Source: Stenotrophomonas maltophilia
GTDB taxonomy: Bacteria > Pseudomonadota > Gammaproteobacteria > Xanthomonadales > Xanthomonadaceae
Direction: 5' to 3'
Assembly (NCBI RefSeq): GCF_900186865.1
Contig: NZ_LT906480.1
Coordinates: 4,668,001 to 4,732,000, forward strand
Length of the DNA stretch: 64,000 bases
This document shows positions 1-8,873 of the stretch, piece after piece. Positions within the stretch are counted from its first letter, which is position 1, and each line of letters opens with the position of its first letter. The notes under the pieces are model-generated. The model searched no databases, was not told the origin of the DNA, and saw only the letters and a list, made by a program, of their open reading frames with translations. Both the position numbers and the translations under genes were made by a program.

Positions 1-158
1 GAGGCGAACAGCGAACCGAACAGCACCAGGTCGGACATGAGGTAGACCCACATGCCGAACACCTTCATGCCGCCCTGTTCGTGGCCATGGTCGTGTTCGT
101 GGTGGTCCTCGTGTGCCTGCGTGTCGCTGGCCAGCTCGGGGCGGGTCAACAGGTTCAT
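1..158 (-). CDS. cyoC: Cytochrome o ubiquinol oxidase subunit III, N-terminal part
   Basis: Only the first ~52 codons are in the window; the gene continues past the left edge. The start ATG overlaps the cyoB stop in an ATGA (155-158), which implies translational coupling. The N-terminus is His-rich ([13 protein letters not shown]) and leads into a membrane segment containing [19 protein letters not shown], typical of haem-copper oxidase subunit III. CyoC is a membrane subunit of the bo3 quinol oxidase without redox centres. The call rests on the operon order cyoA-cyoB and on this N-terminal helix. cyoD and possibly cyoE would be expected further left. Confidence 0.9.
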   Translation of the reverse strand, partial: MNLLTRPELASDTQAHEDHHEHDHGHEQGGMKVFGMWVYLMSDLVLFGSLFA

Positions 159-2131
159 GCGCGTACCTCCTTCAGCTTGGCAAGGTTGGCCGCTTCGGTG
201 CGCGCCACCTCTTCGGAACTGACGTAGTAGTCCACATCCTCGTCGTAGGACCGCACGATCAGGGTGACGATCATCGCGATGAAGCTGGCCGCGGCCATCC
301 ACCAGATGTGCCAGACCAGGGCGAAGCACAGCACCAGGATCCAGATGTTGAGGATCAGCGGCACGCCGGTGTTCTTCGGCATGTGGATCGGTGCGTACTT
401 CTTCGGCGGCGGCGGCAGGCCGCGCTTCTTCGCTTCGTGGAAGGCGTCCAGCTCATCGGCCTTGGGCACCACGGCGAAGTTGTAGAACGGCGGCGGCGAC
501 GGCGTGGCCCATTCCAGCGTGCGTGCGTTCCACGGGTCGCCGGTCAGGTCCAGGTTGCGCTTGCGGTCGCGCACGCTCACGTAGATCTGCACCAGCATCA
601 GGATGATGCCCGCGAACACGAACAGTGCACCGATGAAGGCGGCGATCAGGTACGGCGTCCACGCCGGGTTGTCGTACTGGTTCATGCGGCGGGTCATGCC
701 CATGAAACCCAGCATGTACAGCGGCATGAAGGCCAGGTAGAAGCCGATCACCCAGCAGGCGAACGACCACTTGCCCAGGCGCTCGTTGAGGGTGAAGCCG
801 AACACCTTCGGGAACCAGTAGGCGAAGCCGGCCAGGTAGCCGAACAGCGCGCCGCCGATGATGGTGTTGTGGAAGTGCGCGACCAGGAACAGGCTGTTGT
901 GCAGCAGGAAGTCCGCGCCCGGGATGGCCAGCAGCACGCCGGTCATGCCACCGATGGTGAAGGTGACCAGGAAGGCGATGGTCCACAGCATCGGCACGCT
1001 GAACTCGACGCGGCCGCCGTACATGGTGAACAGCCATGTGAAGATCTTCACGCCGGTGGGGATGGCGATGATCATCGTCATGATGCCGAAGAAGGCATTG
1101 ACGCTGGCACCGGAGCCCATGGTGAAGAAGTGGTGCAGCCAGACGATGAACGACAGGATGCCGATCGCCAGCGTGGCACCGACCATCGACTTGTAGCCGA
1201 ACAGCTTCTTGCGCGCGAACGTGGCGGTCACTTCGGAGAAGATGCCGAACGCCGGCAGCACCAGGATGTACACCTCCGGATGGCCCCAGGCCCACACCAG
1301 GTTCACGTACATCATCGGGTTGCCACCCAATGTGTTGGTGTAGAAGTTGAAGTCCAGGTAGCGGTCCAGGGTGAGCGCACCCAGCGCCACGGTCAGGATC
1401 GGGAAGGCGGCGATGATGATCACGCTGGTGACCAGCACGGTCCAGGTGAACACCGGCATCTTCATCAGGGTCATGCCCGGCGCACGCATGCGCAGGATGG
1501 TGATGAACAGGTTGACGCCGGTCAGCAATGTGCCGATGCCCGAAGCCTGCAACGCCCAGATGTAGTAGTCGACACCCACGCCTGGACTGAACTCGATGCC
1601 CGACAGCGGCGGATAGGCGACCCAACCGGTCATGGCGAATTCGCCAATGCCCAGCGAGATCATCATCAACGCTGCGCCGACCACGAAGATCCAGAAGCTG
1701 AAGGCGTTGAGGAACGGGAACGCCATGTCGCGCGCACCGATCTGCAGCGGCACGATGATGTTCATCAGGCCGACCACGAACGGGGTGGCCACGAAGAAGA
1801 TCATGATCACGCCGTGCGCGGTGAAGATCTGGTCGTAGTGCTCCGGTGGCAGGAAGCCGTCACTGCCCGGCCCGGCCGCCGCCAGCTGCGCGCGCATCAT
1901 CAGCGCATCGGCAAAGCCACGCACCAGCATGACCAGCGCCACCACCACGTACATGATGCCGATCTTCTTGTGGTCCACGGTGGTGAACCAGTCGCGCCAG
2001 AGCGGACCCCACAGCTTGAAGTACGTCACCGCGCCGAGCAGCGCGAGGCCGCCCAGCACCATGGCCGCCAATGTGACCACGACGATCGGCTCGTGCAGTG
2101 GCACGGCCTCCCACGTCAATTTACCCAACAT
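155..2131 (-). CDS. cyoB: Cytochrome o ubiquinol oxidase subunit I
   Basis: 658 aa, close to the E. coli length of about 663. This is the catalytic haem-copper oxidase subunit, which oxidises ubiquinol, reduces O2 to water and pumps protons across the inner membrane. Visible signatures are the DHKKIGIMY start of the subunit I fold, the [17 protein letters not shown] segment with the CuB His and cross-linked Tyr region, the HHFFTMG pair and the later HFHNTIIGG haem-ligand region. The ATG is preceded by AGGAG nine bases upstream. Only five bases separate it from the cyoA stop, and it overlaps cyoC, so the genes form one operon. Quinol rather than cytochrome c use is inferred from the cyoA partner. 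Confidence 0.97.
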   Translation of the reverse strand: MLGKLTWEAVPLHEPIVVVTLAAMVLGGLALLGAVTYFKLWGPLWRDWFTTVDHKKIGIMYVVVALVMLVRGFADALMMRAQLAAAGPGSDGFLPPEHYDQIFTAHGVIMIFFVATPFVVGLMNIIVPLQIGARDMAFPFLNAFSFWIFVVGAALMMISLGIGEFAMTGWVAYPPLSGIEFSPGVGVDYYIWALQASGIGTLLTGVNLFITILRMRAPGMTLMKMPVFTWTVLVTSVIIIAAFPILTVALGALTLDRYLDFNFYTNTLGGNPMMYVNLVWAWGHPEVYILVLPAFGIFSEVTATFARKKLFGYKSMVGATLAIGILSFIVWLHHFFTMGSGASVNAFFGIMTMIIAIPTGVKIFTWLFTMYGGRVEFSVPMLWTIAFLVTFTIGGMTGVLLAIPGADFLLHNSLFLVAHFHNTIIGGALFGYLAGFAYWFPKVFGFTLNERLGKWSFACWVIGFYLAFMPLYMLGFMGMTRRMNQYDNPAWTPYLIAAFIGALFVFAGIILMLVQIYVSVRDRKRNLDLTGDPWNARTLEWATPSPPPFYNFAVVPKADELDAFHEAKKRGLPPPPKKYAPIHMPKNTGVPLILNIWILVLCFALVWHIWWMAAASFIAMIVTLIVRSYDEDVDYYVSSEEVARTEAANLAKLKEVRA

Positions 2132-2136
2132 GTTCG

Positions 2137-3042
2137 TTACTCCTGGGAAACCTGGGCACCGCCGGCAGCGCCCGCCGGGGTAGCAGCAGCGGTGTTCTCA
2201 CCGACGCCGATGAACTGGTCGATGACCTTCTTGAACAGCAGCGGTTCAACACTGGAGAAGTGCTGCACCGGTGCGTTCTTCGACGGCGCGGCCAGCGCCT
2301 TGAACTGCGTGAAGCTGAGCGCGGCCGGCGCGTTGCGCACCTCGGCCACCCAGCGCTCGAAGTCTTCGTTGCTGCTGGCGGTGGCGATGAACTTCATGTT
2401 CGAGAAGCCATGCCCGCTGTAGTTGCCGGACATGCCACGGAACTGGCCGGGCTCGTTGGCGATCAGGTGCAGCTGCGTGCGCATGCCGGCCATCGCGTAG
2501 ATCTGCCCACCCAGCTGCGGGATGAAGAAGGTATTCATCGTCGAGTTGGAGGTGATGTTGAACGCCAGCGGGCGGTTGGCCGGGAAGTTGAGCTGGTTGA
2601 CCGTGGCGATGCCCAGATCCGGATACACGAACACCCATTTCCAGTCGGTGGCGATCACGTCCACGTGCAGCGGCTCACCGGCCACGTCCAGCGGCTTGTA
2701 CGGGTCCAGCTCGTGGGTCGACTTCCACACGATCACCGCCAGCACCGCGATGATGATCAGCGGCACGCCCCAGACCACGATTTCCACCTTGGTGGAGTGC
2801 GACCAGTCCGGCGTGTATTTCGCTTTGGTGTTGCCAGCGCGGTAGCGCCAAGCGAATACGAAGGTCAGCACGATGGCCGGTATCACCACGATCAGCATCA
2901 GGCCGATGCAGATCAGGATCAGGTCGCGCTGGGCGAGCCCGACCATGCCCTTCGAATCCAGCAGCACCCAGTCACAGCCCGACAGGCCGACGCAGGCCAG
3001 GGCGACCAGCGCCAGGCGGATGCGGTTCCAGCAGATATTCAT
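2137..3042 (-). CDS. cyoA: Cytochrome o ubiquinol oxidase subunit II
   Basis: 301 aa. It begins with a lipoprotein signal peptide (lipobox LSGC near residue 23), then two membrane helices and a periplasmic cupredoxin-like domain. The extramembrane part (for example [20 protein letters not shown] and [16 protein letters not shown]) matches the CyoA family. The Cys-x3-Cys ligands of a CuA centre are absent, as expected for a quinol oxidase. The C-terminus is Ala/Gly-rich. This is the first gene of the cyo operon and is divergent from the MocR gene at 3226. The 183-bp intergenic region contains a strong palindrome (3167-3189), so coordinated control is possible but unproven. Confidence 0.96.
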   Translation of the reverse strand: MNICWNRIRLALVALACVGLSGCDWVLLDSKGMVGLAQRDLILICIGLMLIVVIPAIVLTFVFAWRYRAGNTKAKYTPDWSHSTKVEIVVWGVPLIIIAVLAVIVWKSTHELDPYKPLDVAGEPLHVDVIATDWKWVFVYPDLGIATVNQLNFPANRPLAFNITSNSTMNTFFIPQLGGQIYAMAGMRTQLHLIANEPGQFRGMSGNYSGHGFSNMKFIATASSNEDFERWVAEVRNAPAALSFTQFKALAAPSKNAPVQHFSSVEPLLFKKVIDQFIGVGENTAAATPAGAAGGAQVSQE

Positions 3043-3166
3043 TGGAGGTCAACCCTGTTGAAGAAGCGCGCTTGACCGGCTCGCCTGCGCGCAGCGCCCG
3101 GGCGTGGAGCGGCTACACTGTGGGTACGAGGTCGCCTACAAGCAGGCGAACCACTCCAATCAAGCC

Positions 3167-3189
3167 CATACAAGATACATCATTGTATG
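3167..3189. promoter_or_regulatory. 23-bp palindromic operator candidate (site 1)
   Basis: CATACAA, a 9-nt spacer, then TTGTATG: a perfect 7-bp inverted repeat 37 bp before the MocR gene at 3226 and 125 bp from the divergent cyoA start. The same arms and spacing recur at 4664-4686, just after the MocR gene and before the next gene. MocR/GntR proteins bind such inverted repeats as dimers, so autoregulation plus control of 4715-5574 is the likely role. Confidence 0.75.
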
Positions 3190-3225
3190 GACTTGTGCAT
3201 CTGTACGTATGGAAAAAACTGACCG

Positions 3226-4641
3226 ATGACGCCACCTGCAGCCGGCCGCCGCCTGAAACACCCCAATCGCACCTGGGTTCGCCCCTTCCGCGAGGGCGCC
3301 GGCCCGCTGTACCTGCAGATTGCCCAGCAGGTGCGCGAGGCGGTGGATGACGGTGTGCTGCGCCCGGGCGACCGCCTGCCGCCGCAGCGCGACCTGGCCC
3401 AGCAGGTGGGCGTGGACCTGACCACGGTCACCCGCGCCTTCGCCGAGCTGCGCCAGGCCGGCCTGCTCGACGCGCAGGGCGCCGGCGGCACCTTCATCGC
3501 GCTGTCGGCCGGCAACCGCAGCACCTCGGTGGACCTGAGCATGAACATCCCGCCGCTGCTGGGCAGCGCGCCGTTCGCACAGGGCATGGAGGCCGGCTTC
3601 CAGCACGTGGGCCAGCAGCTGGGCCAGGGCGAACTGATGAGCTATCACGTCGGCGCCGGCACCCGTGAGGACCGCGCCGCCGCGGTGCAGTGGCTGGCGC
3701 CAATGCTGGGCACGGTCGGTGCCGACCAGGTGGTGATTTGCCCGGGCGCGCAGACCGCGCTGTGCGCGCTGATCCTGGCCCGCACCCAGCCGGGCGAGCT
3801 GATCGCCGCCGAGCAGCTGACCTACCCGGGCCTGCTGGCCGCCGCGCGCGTGCTGCAGCGGGGCGTGGTGCCGGTGGCGATGGACGCCGAGGGCATGCTG
3901 CCGGACGCGCTGGAGGAGGCCTGCCAGCTACGCCGCCCGCGCCTGCTGTACCTGGTGCCGACCATCCAGAACCCGACCACGGCAACGATGTCGGCGCAGC
4001 GCCGGCAGGCCCTGCTGGCGGTGGCGGAGCGCCACGGTCTGACCGTGATCGAAGACGATCCCTACTGGTTGCTGGCCGGTGACGCCGCGCCACCGCTGGC
4101 CGCCCACCGCGATGCCGGCAGCCCGGTGTATTACATCTCCACCCTGTCCAAGTGCCTGGCGCCGGGCCTGCGCACCGCCTACCTGGTGGTGCCGGCCGGC
4201 GAGCCGATGGAACCGGTGCTGGACGCCCTGCGTGCGATCGCACTGATGCCGACCCAGTCGATGGTGGCGGTGGCGTCGCAGTGGATCCGCAGCGGCCAGG
4301 CCCGGGACATGGTGCAGCGCTTCCAGCAGGAACTGCGCGAGCGCCAGGCGATTGCCGCGCAGTTCCTGCCGCCCCGCGCCCGGGCGCATCCGGCCGGCCT
4401 GCATGTGTGGCTGCCGCTGCCGCCACGGCTGGACCAGTACCGGTTGATCCAGGCCGCACAGGAACAGGGCCTGGGCATCGCCAGCTCGGATGCCTTCAGC
4501 GTGGAAGAGCCGCCGCCGGGCAACGCGATCCGCCTGTCGCTGGGCGGCGCGGTCGACCAGGGCGCGCTGGCCGGGGCGCTGGCCAAGCTGAACGAGATTC
4601 TGTCCGAAGCCCCCGAGGCCCGGCACAACGCCATCGTCTGA
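3226..4641 (+). CDS. MocR-family transcriptional regulator (GntR HTH plus PLP aminotransferase domain)
   Basis: 471 aa. A GntR winged helix-turn-helix (about residues 28-95; motifs LYLQIAQQV, LPPQRDLAQQ, TTVTRAF) is followed by a fold-type I aminotransferase-like domain (about 110-460). PLP-site features are PTIQNPTTATMS, IEDDPYW and STLSKCLAPGLR, with the Schiff-base Lys near residue 309. Proteins of this architecture usually act as PLP- or ligand-sensing regulators rather than enzymes. Identical palindromes lie just upstream and just downstream of the gene, pointing to autoregulation and control of the following membrane/thioredoxin pair. A paralogue sits at 5713-7098. The effector is unknown. 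Confidence 0.93.
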   Translation: MTPPAAGRRLKHPNRTWVRPFREGAGPLYLQIAQQVREAVDDGVLRPGDRLPPQRDLAQQVGVDLTTVTRAFAELRQAGLLDAQGAGGTFIALSAGNRSTSVDLSMNIPPLLGSAPFAQGMEAGFQHVGQQLGQGELMSYHVGAGTREDRAAAVQWLAPMLGTVGADQVVICPGAQTALCALILARTQPGELIAAEQLTYPGLLAAARVLQRGVVPVAMDAEGMLPDALEEACQLRRPRLLYLVPTIQNPTTATMSAQRRQALLAVAERHGLTVIEDDPYWLLAGDAAPPLAAHRDAGSPVYYISTLSKCLAPGLRTAYLVVPAGEPMEPVLDALRAIALMPTQSMVAVASQWIRSGQARDMVQRFQQELRERQAIAAQFLPPRARAHPAGLHVWLPLPPRLDQYRLIQAAQEQGLGIASSDAFSVEEPPPGNAIRLSLGGAVDQGALAGALAKLNEILSEAPEARHNAIV

Positions 4642-4663
4642 ACCGGGTGCATGGCACTTAATC

Positions 4664-4686
4664 CATACAAGATGATATTTTGTATG
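4664..4686. promoter_or_regulatory. 23-bp palindromic operator candidate (site 2)
   Basis: CATACAA-N9-TTGTATG, the same arms and spacing as site 1 at 3167-3189. It lies in the 73-bp gap between the MocR stop and the small membrane gene at 4715, immediately upstream of an AAGGGA ribosome site. A further TGTATGGAT half-site follows. It probably marks a second promoter controlled by the upstream MocR protein. Confidence 0.75.
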
Positions 4687-4714
4687 CAATGTATGGATGA
4701 AGGGACGTGCATCG

Positions 4715-4975
4715 ATGCGCGCCGAGAAACTGAAGTTCCACCTGGTGATGGCCGGGTGCGGTGGCTTTGTGGTGTTGATGCTGGCCGCGCTGGCCTGGGT
4801 CTGCCTGCAGCCGCAGACCGTGGACGTGCAGGCCGCCGAACGCCACGCCATCGAGCAGTGCGTGCAGCGCAGCGAGGATCCGTCGCGTAGCGAGATCCAG
4901 CGCCGCGCGCAGGCCGATTCCTGCCGCGAGATGCGCAAGCAGTACGTGCACAAGTTCGGCCGGGAAGATTCCTGA
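4715..4975 (+). CDS. Small single-span membrane protein of unknown function
   Basis: 86 aa from the ATG at 4715, chosen because AAGGGA lies about 10 bases upstream; an in-frame ATG at 4697 would add six residues. One N-terminal transmembrane helix (GFVVLMLAALAWVCLQ) is followed by a polar, probably periplasmic tail with two Cys residues (EQCVQ, DSCREM). Its stop overlaps the start of the thioredoxin-like gene (TGATG at 4973-4977), so the two are translationally coupled. The paired Cys residues and the neighbour suggest an envelope thiol role, which is inference. Not a family I recognise. Confidence 0.75.
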   Translation: MRAEKLKFHLVMAGCGGFVVLMLAALAWVCLQPQTVDVQAAERHAIEQCVQRSEDPSRSEIQRRAQADSCREMRKQYVHKFGREDS

Positions 4976-5574
4976 TGGGCGCAGCCGCGCCGCGTCGCCG
5001 CAGGCTGCTGCCGACGATGATCGCCCTCGCCTGCCTGTTCATGGCTGGCGTCGCGGCTGCGCTGTGGCAGTACTTCGGCTACAGCGCGCAGTCCACCTTC
5101 ACCGAACAGGCCATCGTCTTCGACGATTCGCAGCTGCGCCTGCCGGCCGATCTGGCCGGTGATACCGGCCGCATCCGCGTGGTGCATTTCTGGGACCCGG
5201 CCTGCAGCGTGTGCAACCGCGAGACCGGTGCGCACCTGAGCTACCTGATCAGCATGTACCGCCGCGCCGGCATCGACTTCTATGCGATCCGCCGCCCCGG
5301 TACCCAGGGCGAGCTGCCCGAGCCGCTGCGCAACAAGGTGATCAACCTGCCGACCATTGATGGCATCGAACACATCCCGGCCAGCCCCGCCGTAGCCATC
5401 TGGGATCGCCAGGGCCACCTCGCCTATGCCGGGCCGTACAGCATCGGCATGGTCTGCAACTCGGCCAACAGCTTTGTCGAACCGCTGCTGGACAGACTGG
5501 TGCGCGGCGAGACCGTGCGCCCAAAGGGACTGCTTGCCGTGGGCTGCTACTGCCCCTGGCAGGCCAAGCGCTGA
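4975..5574 (+). CDS. Membrane-anchored thioredoxin-like protein (DUF6436-like)
   Basis: 199 aa. An N-terminal membrane anchor (residues ~10-30) is followed by a periplasmic thioredoxin-like domain with VVHFWDPACSVCNRE, giving a CxxC redox pair (CSVC), and a later conserved segment ASPAVAIWDRQGHLAYAGPY. Additional Cys residues sit near the C-terminus (GMVCNS, VGCYCPW). The predicted role is thiol-disulfide exchange in the periplasm, partner unknown. It overlaps the upstream small membrane gene by one base and lies between two MocR regulators, so redox or metabolite control is plausible. The family assignment to a DUF6436-type domain is from memory. Confidence 0.8.
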   Translation: MGAAAPRRRRLLPTMIALACLFMAGVAAALWQYFGYSAQSTFTEQAIVFDDSQLRLPADLAGDTGRIRVVHFWDPACSVCNRETGAHLSYLISMYRRAGIDFYAIRRPGTQGELPEPLRNKVINLPTIDGIEHIPASPAVAIWDRQGHLAYAGPYSIGMVCNSANSFVEPLLDRLVRGETVRPKGLLAVGCYCPWQAKR

Positions 5575-5624
5575 GGACGCGCAATGACATCACTGACGCT
5601 GGCCGGTGCGGCCGCCGCAAACAA

Positions 5625-5680
5625 CAACGGCGGTCACCTGTCCGAACCGACCGATGGTTATGGACAGGCTCCCGCCGTTG
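5625..5680. promoter_or_regulatory. Nested palindrome upstream of second MocR gene
   Basis: Two 19-nt arms (5625-5643 and 5662-5680; first arm CAACGGCGGTCACCTGTCC) pair at 16 of 19 positions around an 18-nt centre. The centre itself contains AACC-N7-GGTT. The element lies 33 bp before the ATG at 5713. It looks like an operator for the MocR protein encoded just downstream. It also argues that the reading frame upstream of 5713 is leader rather than protein. Confidence 0.6.
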
Positions 5681-5712
5681 GAAGCAACGATACGCCCCGA
5701 CATGCTCCGTAC

Positions 5713-7098
5713 ATGCCGCGACCGGATGTCGCAGCGCGCGAATGGGTGCAGGACGTGCTCGCGCACAACGGGCCGATCTACCTGCGCATCGTCAATTCGC
5801 TGGAACGCACGGTGCGCCGTGGCGGCCTCGCACCCGGACAGCGCCTGCCCTCGCAGCGCGCGTTGGCGCAGCAGCTCGGCATCGACCTGACCACGGTCAC
5901 CCGCGCCTTCGATGAAGCACGCAAGCGCGGCCTGATCGAAGCACGCGGGCCACAAGGCAGTTTCATCGCACCGCCCAAGGCCGGCTTCGACCAGGTGGTG
6001 GACCTGAGCATGAACGTGCCACCGGTGCCCGACGCCGATGCGCTGGCCGAGACCCTGCGCCGCGGCGCCGCCGCCGTGCTTGCACGCAGCAACGCGCCCA
6101 ACCTGATGACCTATCACCTGGGCGGCGGCAACCCGACCGACCGCCACGCAGCGGCGCGCTGGCTGCAACCGATGCTGGGAAAGGTGGACGACGCCTGCCT
6201 GCTGCTGACCGAAGGCGCCCAGGTGGCGCTGGCCGCGATCCTGGTCAGCCAGGGCCGCGACGATGATGCGATCCTCTGCGATGCGCTGGTCTATCCGGGC
6301 CTGCTGCAGGCCGCCGCCGCACTGGGCCGGCGGCTGCTGCCGGTGGACAGCGACGAACACGGCATGTGTCCCGATGCGCTGGCCCGGCTGGCACGCGAAA
6401 GCGGCGCGCGGTTGGTCTATCTCAACCCCACCTGTCAGAACCCGACCGCGCTGACCCTGCCGCTGCAGCGGCGCGAAGCGCTGGCACGCGTGCTGGAGCG
6501 CGAAGGCCTGCTGGCGATCGAAGACGATCCTTACTGGCACCTCGCCGAGGATGCACCGACACCGCTGGCGGCACTGGCACCGCGTCATGTGTTCTACGTG
6601 GCGACGCTGTCGAAGGTGATCAGCCCCGGCCTGCGCACTGCGTTCGTGCAGTGCCCAAGCGCTGCGCACGCCGAGGCGATGACGGCTGCATTGCGGGCGA
6701 CGCGGCTGATGGGTCATCCGCTGGTCTCGGCGTTGGCCAGCCAGCTGCTGCTGGATGGTTCGGCGCAGTCACTGCTGGCCCAGGTGCGCACCGAGGCACG
6801 CGAGCGCATGCGCATGGCGCGCTACCTGCTGGCGCCATCGCTGCTGCAGCGCGCGGAAGGCCTGCATGCCTGGTGCCGGGTACCAGCGCCGTGGACCGAC
6901 GCCACGCTGGTGCGTACCGCACAGCTGCAGGGGCTGGCGATTGCGCCATCTTCGGCGTTCTGTCCGCCAGGGGTCTCGCACCAGAGCGGCGTGCGGTTGT
7001 CGCTGGGGCTGGCGGCGGACCGCCGACAGCTGGAGAGTGCGCTGCGACGGATTGATCGGTTGTTGTTGTCCGATGCGTTGCCGGCGATCGAGCGGTAG
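5713..7098 (+). CDS. Second MocR-family transcriptional regulator
   Basis: 461 aa from the ATG at 5713. Like the 3226 paralogue it has a GntR HTH (IYLRIVNSL, LPSQRALAQQLG, TTVTRAF) and an aminotransferase-like domain with NPTCQNPTALT, IEDDPYWH and ATLSKVISPGLR (Schiff-base Lys near 301). The frame is open to an ATG at 5584 with a GAGGA site, giving 504 aa. The extra 43 residues are low-complexity, absent from the paralogue, and overlap a strong palindrome, so the shorter start is preferred. It follows the thioredoxin-like gene on the same strand. Ligand and targets are unknown. The start remains uncertain because no clear ribosome site precedes 5713. Confidence 0.88.
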   Translation: MPRPDVAAREWVQDVLAHNGPIYLRIVNSLERTVRRGGLAPGQRLPSQRALAQQLGIDLTTVTRAFDEARKRGLIEARGPQGSFIAPPKAGFDQVVDLSMNVPPVPDADALAETLRRGAAAVLARSNAPNLMTYHLGGGNPTDRHAAARWLQPMLGKVDDACLLLTEGAQVALAAILVSQGRDDDAILCDALVYPGLLQAAAALGRRLLPVDSDEHGMCPDALARLARESGARLVYLNPTCQNPTALTLPLQRREALARVLEREGLLAIEDDPYWHLAEDAPTPLAALAPRHVFYVATLSKVISPGLRTAFVQCPSAAHAEAMTAALRATRLMGHPLVSALASQLLLDGSAQSLLAQVRTEARERMRMARYLLAPSLLQRAEGLHAWCRVPAPWTDATLVRTAQLQGLAIAPSSAFCPPGVSHQSGVRLSLGLAADRRQLESALRRIDRLLLSDALPAIER

Positions 7099-7101
7099 CC
7101 C

Positions 7102-7563
7102 TGGAATGGGATGTGCCGACCAACGGTCGGCACCCACCCGACCGGTAGTGCCGGCCGCTGGCCGGCGGAAGATTCCCCGGCACGGTTGGAATGTGCCAAC
7201 CAAGGTTGGCACCCACCAGATCGGAGGTAGATCGTGGAATGGGATGTGCCGACCAACAGTCGGCACCCACCCGACCGGTAGCGCCGGCCGCTGGCCGGCG
7301 GAAGATTCCCCGGCACGGTTGGAATGTGCCAACCAAGGTTGGCACCCACCCGACCGGTAGTGCCGGCCGCTGGCCGGCAGAAGATTCCCCGGCACGGTTG
7401 GAATGTGCCAACCAAGGTTGGCACCCACCAGATCGGAGGTAGATCGTGGAATGGGATGTGCCGACCAACAGTCGGCACCCACCCGACCGGTAGCGCCGGC
7501 CGCTGGCCGGCGGAAGATTCCCCGGCACGGTTGGAATGTGCCAACCAAGGTTGGCCCCCACCA
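7102..7563. repeat. Array of REP-type palindromes
   Basis: About 460 bp of tandem imperfect repeats between convergent genes. Recurrent pieces are GTAGYGCCGGCCGCTGGCCG, GTGCCAACCAAGGTTGGCAC and GTGCCGACCAACAGTCGGCA. Copies of TGGAATGGGATGTG start at 7102, 7235 and 7447, giving periods of 133 and 212 bp (133 plus a 79-bp partial unit). These match the Stenotrophomonas GTAG-type REP style. Apparent proteins through the array in several frames are artefacts. A likely role is mRNA 3'-end protection or termination for the two converging genes. Confidence 0.9.
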
Positions 7564-7571
7564 AAGCAGGG

Positions 7572-8873
7572 TCAGGCCAAGGCGGAGAGGGCCTTCACCA
7601 GCGCATCCATCTGCTCCGGCCGGGTGAACACCGACGGCGTCACGCGTACACAGGCACCCGATTCCAGGCCATCGCGATACGTGGTGAAAATCCGATGCTC
7701 ATCCAGCAGTCGCTTCTGCAGAGCCATGTTGTCAGACACGCCGGTGCGCCCGCGCAGGCGGAAGCTGGCCAGCGCACTGGCCAGCCCCGGGTTCGGCGAG
7801 GACAGCACCTCGATGTGCGCCATCTGCCGCGCTGGCAGCGTCCAGCGCTCGCGCAGGTAGCGCAGCCGCGCCTGCTTGTTGGCCACACCGACGCGCTGAT
7901 GCAGGGCAATCGCCTCCGGCAGTGCCAGGTAGGCGGCGAAGTTGACCGTACCGGTGTGCACGCGGCTGCCGACACGGCCATCATCGGTCTCGCCCATGTA
8001 CGGGTCCAGGTCCGCCACGCGCCCCTTGCGCACGTACATCGCGCCGACGCCGACCGGCGCGCCGATCCATTTGTGCAGATTGATGCCCACGAAGTCAGCC
8101 TTCAGATCCGGCACCGCGTAGTCGATCTGGCCAAACCCATGGGCAGCATCAACGATCACATCGATACCGCGTGCGCGAGCACGCTCGGCGATCTCGGCCA
8201 CCGGCAGCACCAGCCCATGGCGATGGCTGACCTGGGTCAGCAGCACCAGTTTCAGGCGCGGCAACCGCGTGAACGCGGCCTCGTAGGCCTGCAGAATCTG
8301 CGCGTGGTCGGGCACGGCCGGTAGCGCGATACGCTCGACCTGCACGCCGCGACGCTGCTGCAGCCAGCGCATCGCGCCGATCATGCTGTCGTAGTCGATG
8401 TCGGCATACAGCACCTGGTCGCCGGGCTGCAGGCGGTTGTAGCCACCGATCAGCGCCAGCATCGCCTCGGTGGCCCCCCGCGTCAGTGCGATCTCATCAG
8501 CACCCACACCCAGCAGTTCGGCTACCTCTCGCTGCACCGCCATGTATTGCGCCGGAAACGCGCGGCGCCCATACCAGGCGTTGCCACGATTCACTTCAGC
8601 GGTGTGGCGCTGGTAGCTGGCCAGCGTCTCGCGACCCATCGCGCCCCAGTAGCCGTTCTCCAGGTGGTTCACTTCATCGGTGATGTCGAAGTGGCTGGCC
8701 ACGGCGGCCCAGTAGCCTTCATCGCGGGCCAGCACGTCCGGCGCCACGGTCGTCGAGGGAATCTCCATCGGCGAAGCGTAACGCGCAGCGGCGCTGGCAA
8801 GCAGTGAAGAAAGTGCAGCTGCGGCCGGCAGCAGTGCGCCGGCGCGCAGCAGGGAACGACGACGAGCGTCCAT
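7572..8873 (-). CDS. Tat-targeted class V aminotransferase-fold PLP enzyme
   Basis: 433 aa. The N-terminus MDARRRSLLRAGALLPAAAA carries a twin-arginine-like signal, so the folded holoenzyme is probably exported. The body is a class V aminotransferase (isopenicillin N epimerase / cysteine desulfurase fold): DAAHGFGQIDY (Asp242 and His245 region) and INLHKWIGAPVG with the Schiff-base Lys at about 268. Its start overlaps the stop of the upstream TonB receptor gene (TGATG around 8871-8875), so both are one transcript. The substrate is unknown. An exported PLP enzyme coupled to a receptor suggests processing of an imported amino-compound, which is inference. Confidence 0.88.
   Translation of the reverse strand: MDARRRSLLRAGALLPAAAALSSLLASAAARYASPMEIPSTTVAPDVLARDEGYWAAVASHFDITDEVNHLENGYWGAMGRETLASYQRHTAEVNRGNAWYGRRAFPAQYMAVQREVAELLGVGADEIALTRGATEAMLALIGGYNRLQPGDQVLYADIDYDSMIGAMRWLQQRRGVQVERIALPAVPDHAQILQAYEAAFTRLPRLKLVLLTQVSHRHGLVLPVAEIAERARARGIDVIVDAAHGFGQIDYAVPDLKADFVGINLHKWIGAPVGVGAMYVRKGRVADLDPYMGETDDGRVGSRVHTGTVNFAAYLALPEAIALHQRVGVANKQARLRYLRERWTLPARQMAHIEVLSSPNPGLASALASFRLRGRTGVSDNMALQKRLLDEHRIFTTYRDGLESGACVRVTPSVFTRPEQMDALVKALSALA

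Noticed and set aside
113..2422. Long open frame antisense to cyoB/cyoA (769 codons)
   Set aside because: High-GC shadow frame: composition is dominated by His, Arg, Gly and Gln with no fold signature, and it lies opposite certain cyo genes.
7102..7563. CRISPR array
   Set aside because: Units are palindromic REP elements with irregular spacing and no unique spacers of constant length; no cas genes are present.
6755..7860. Several frames crossing the REP array with MCQPRLAPTR-like repeats
   Set aside because: They are translations of the palindromic repeats in multiple frames on both strands, not proteins.
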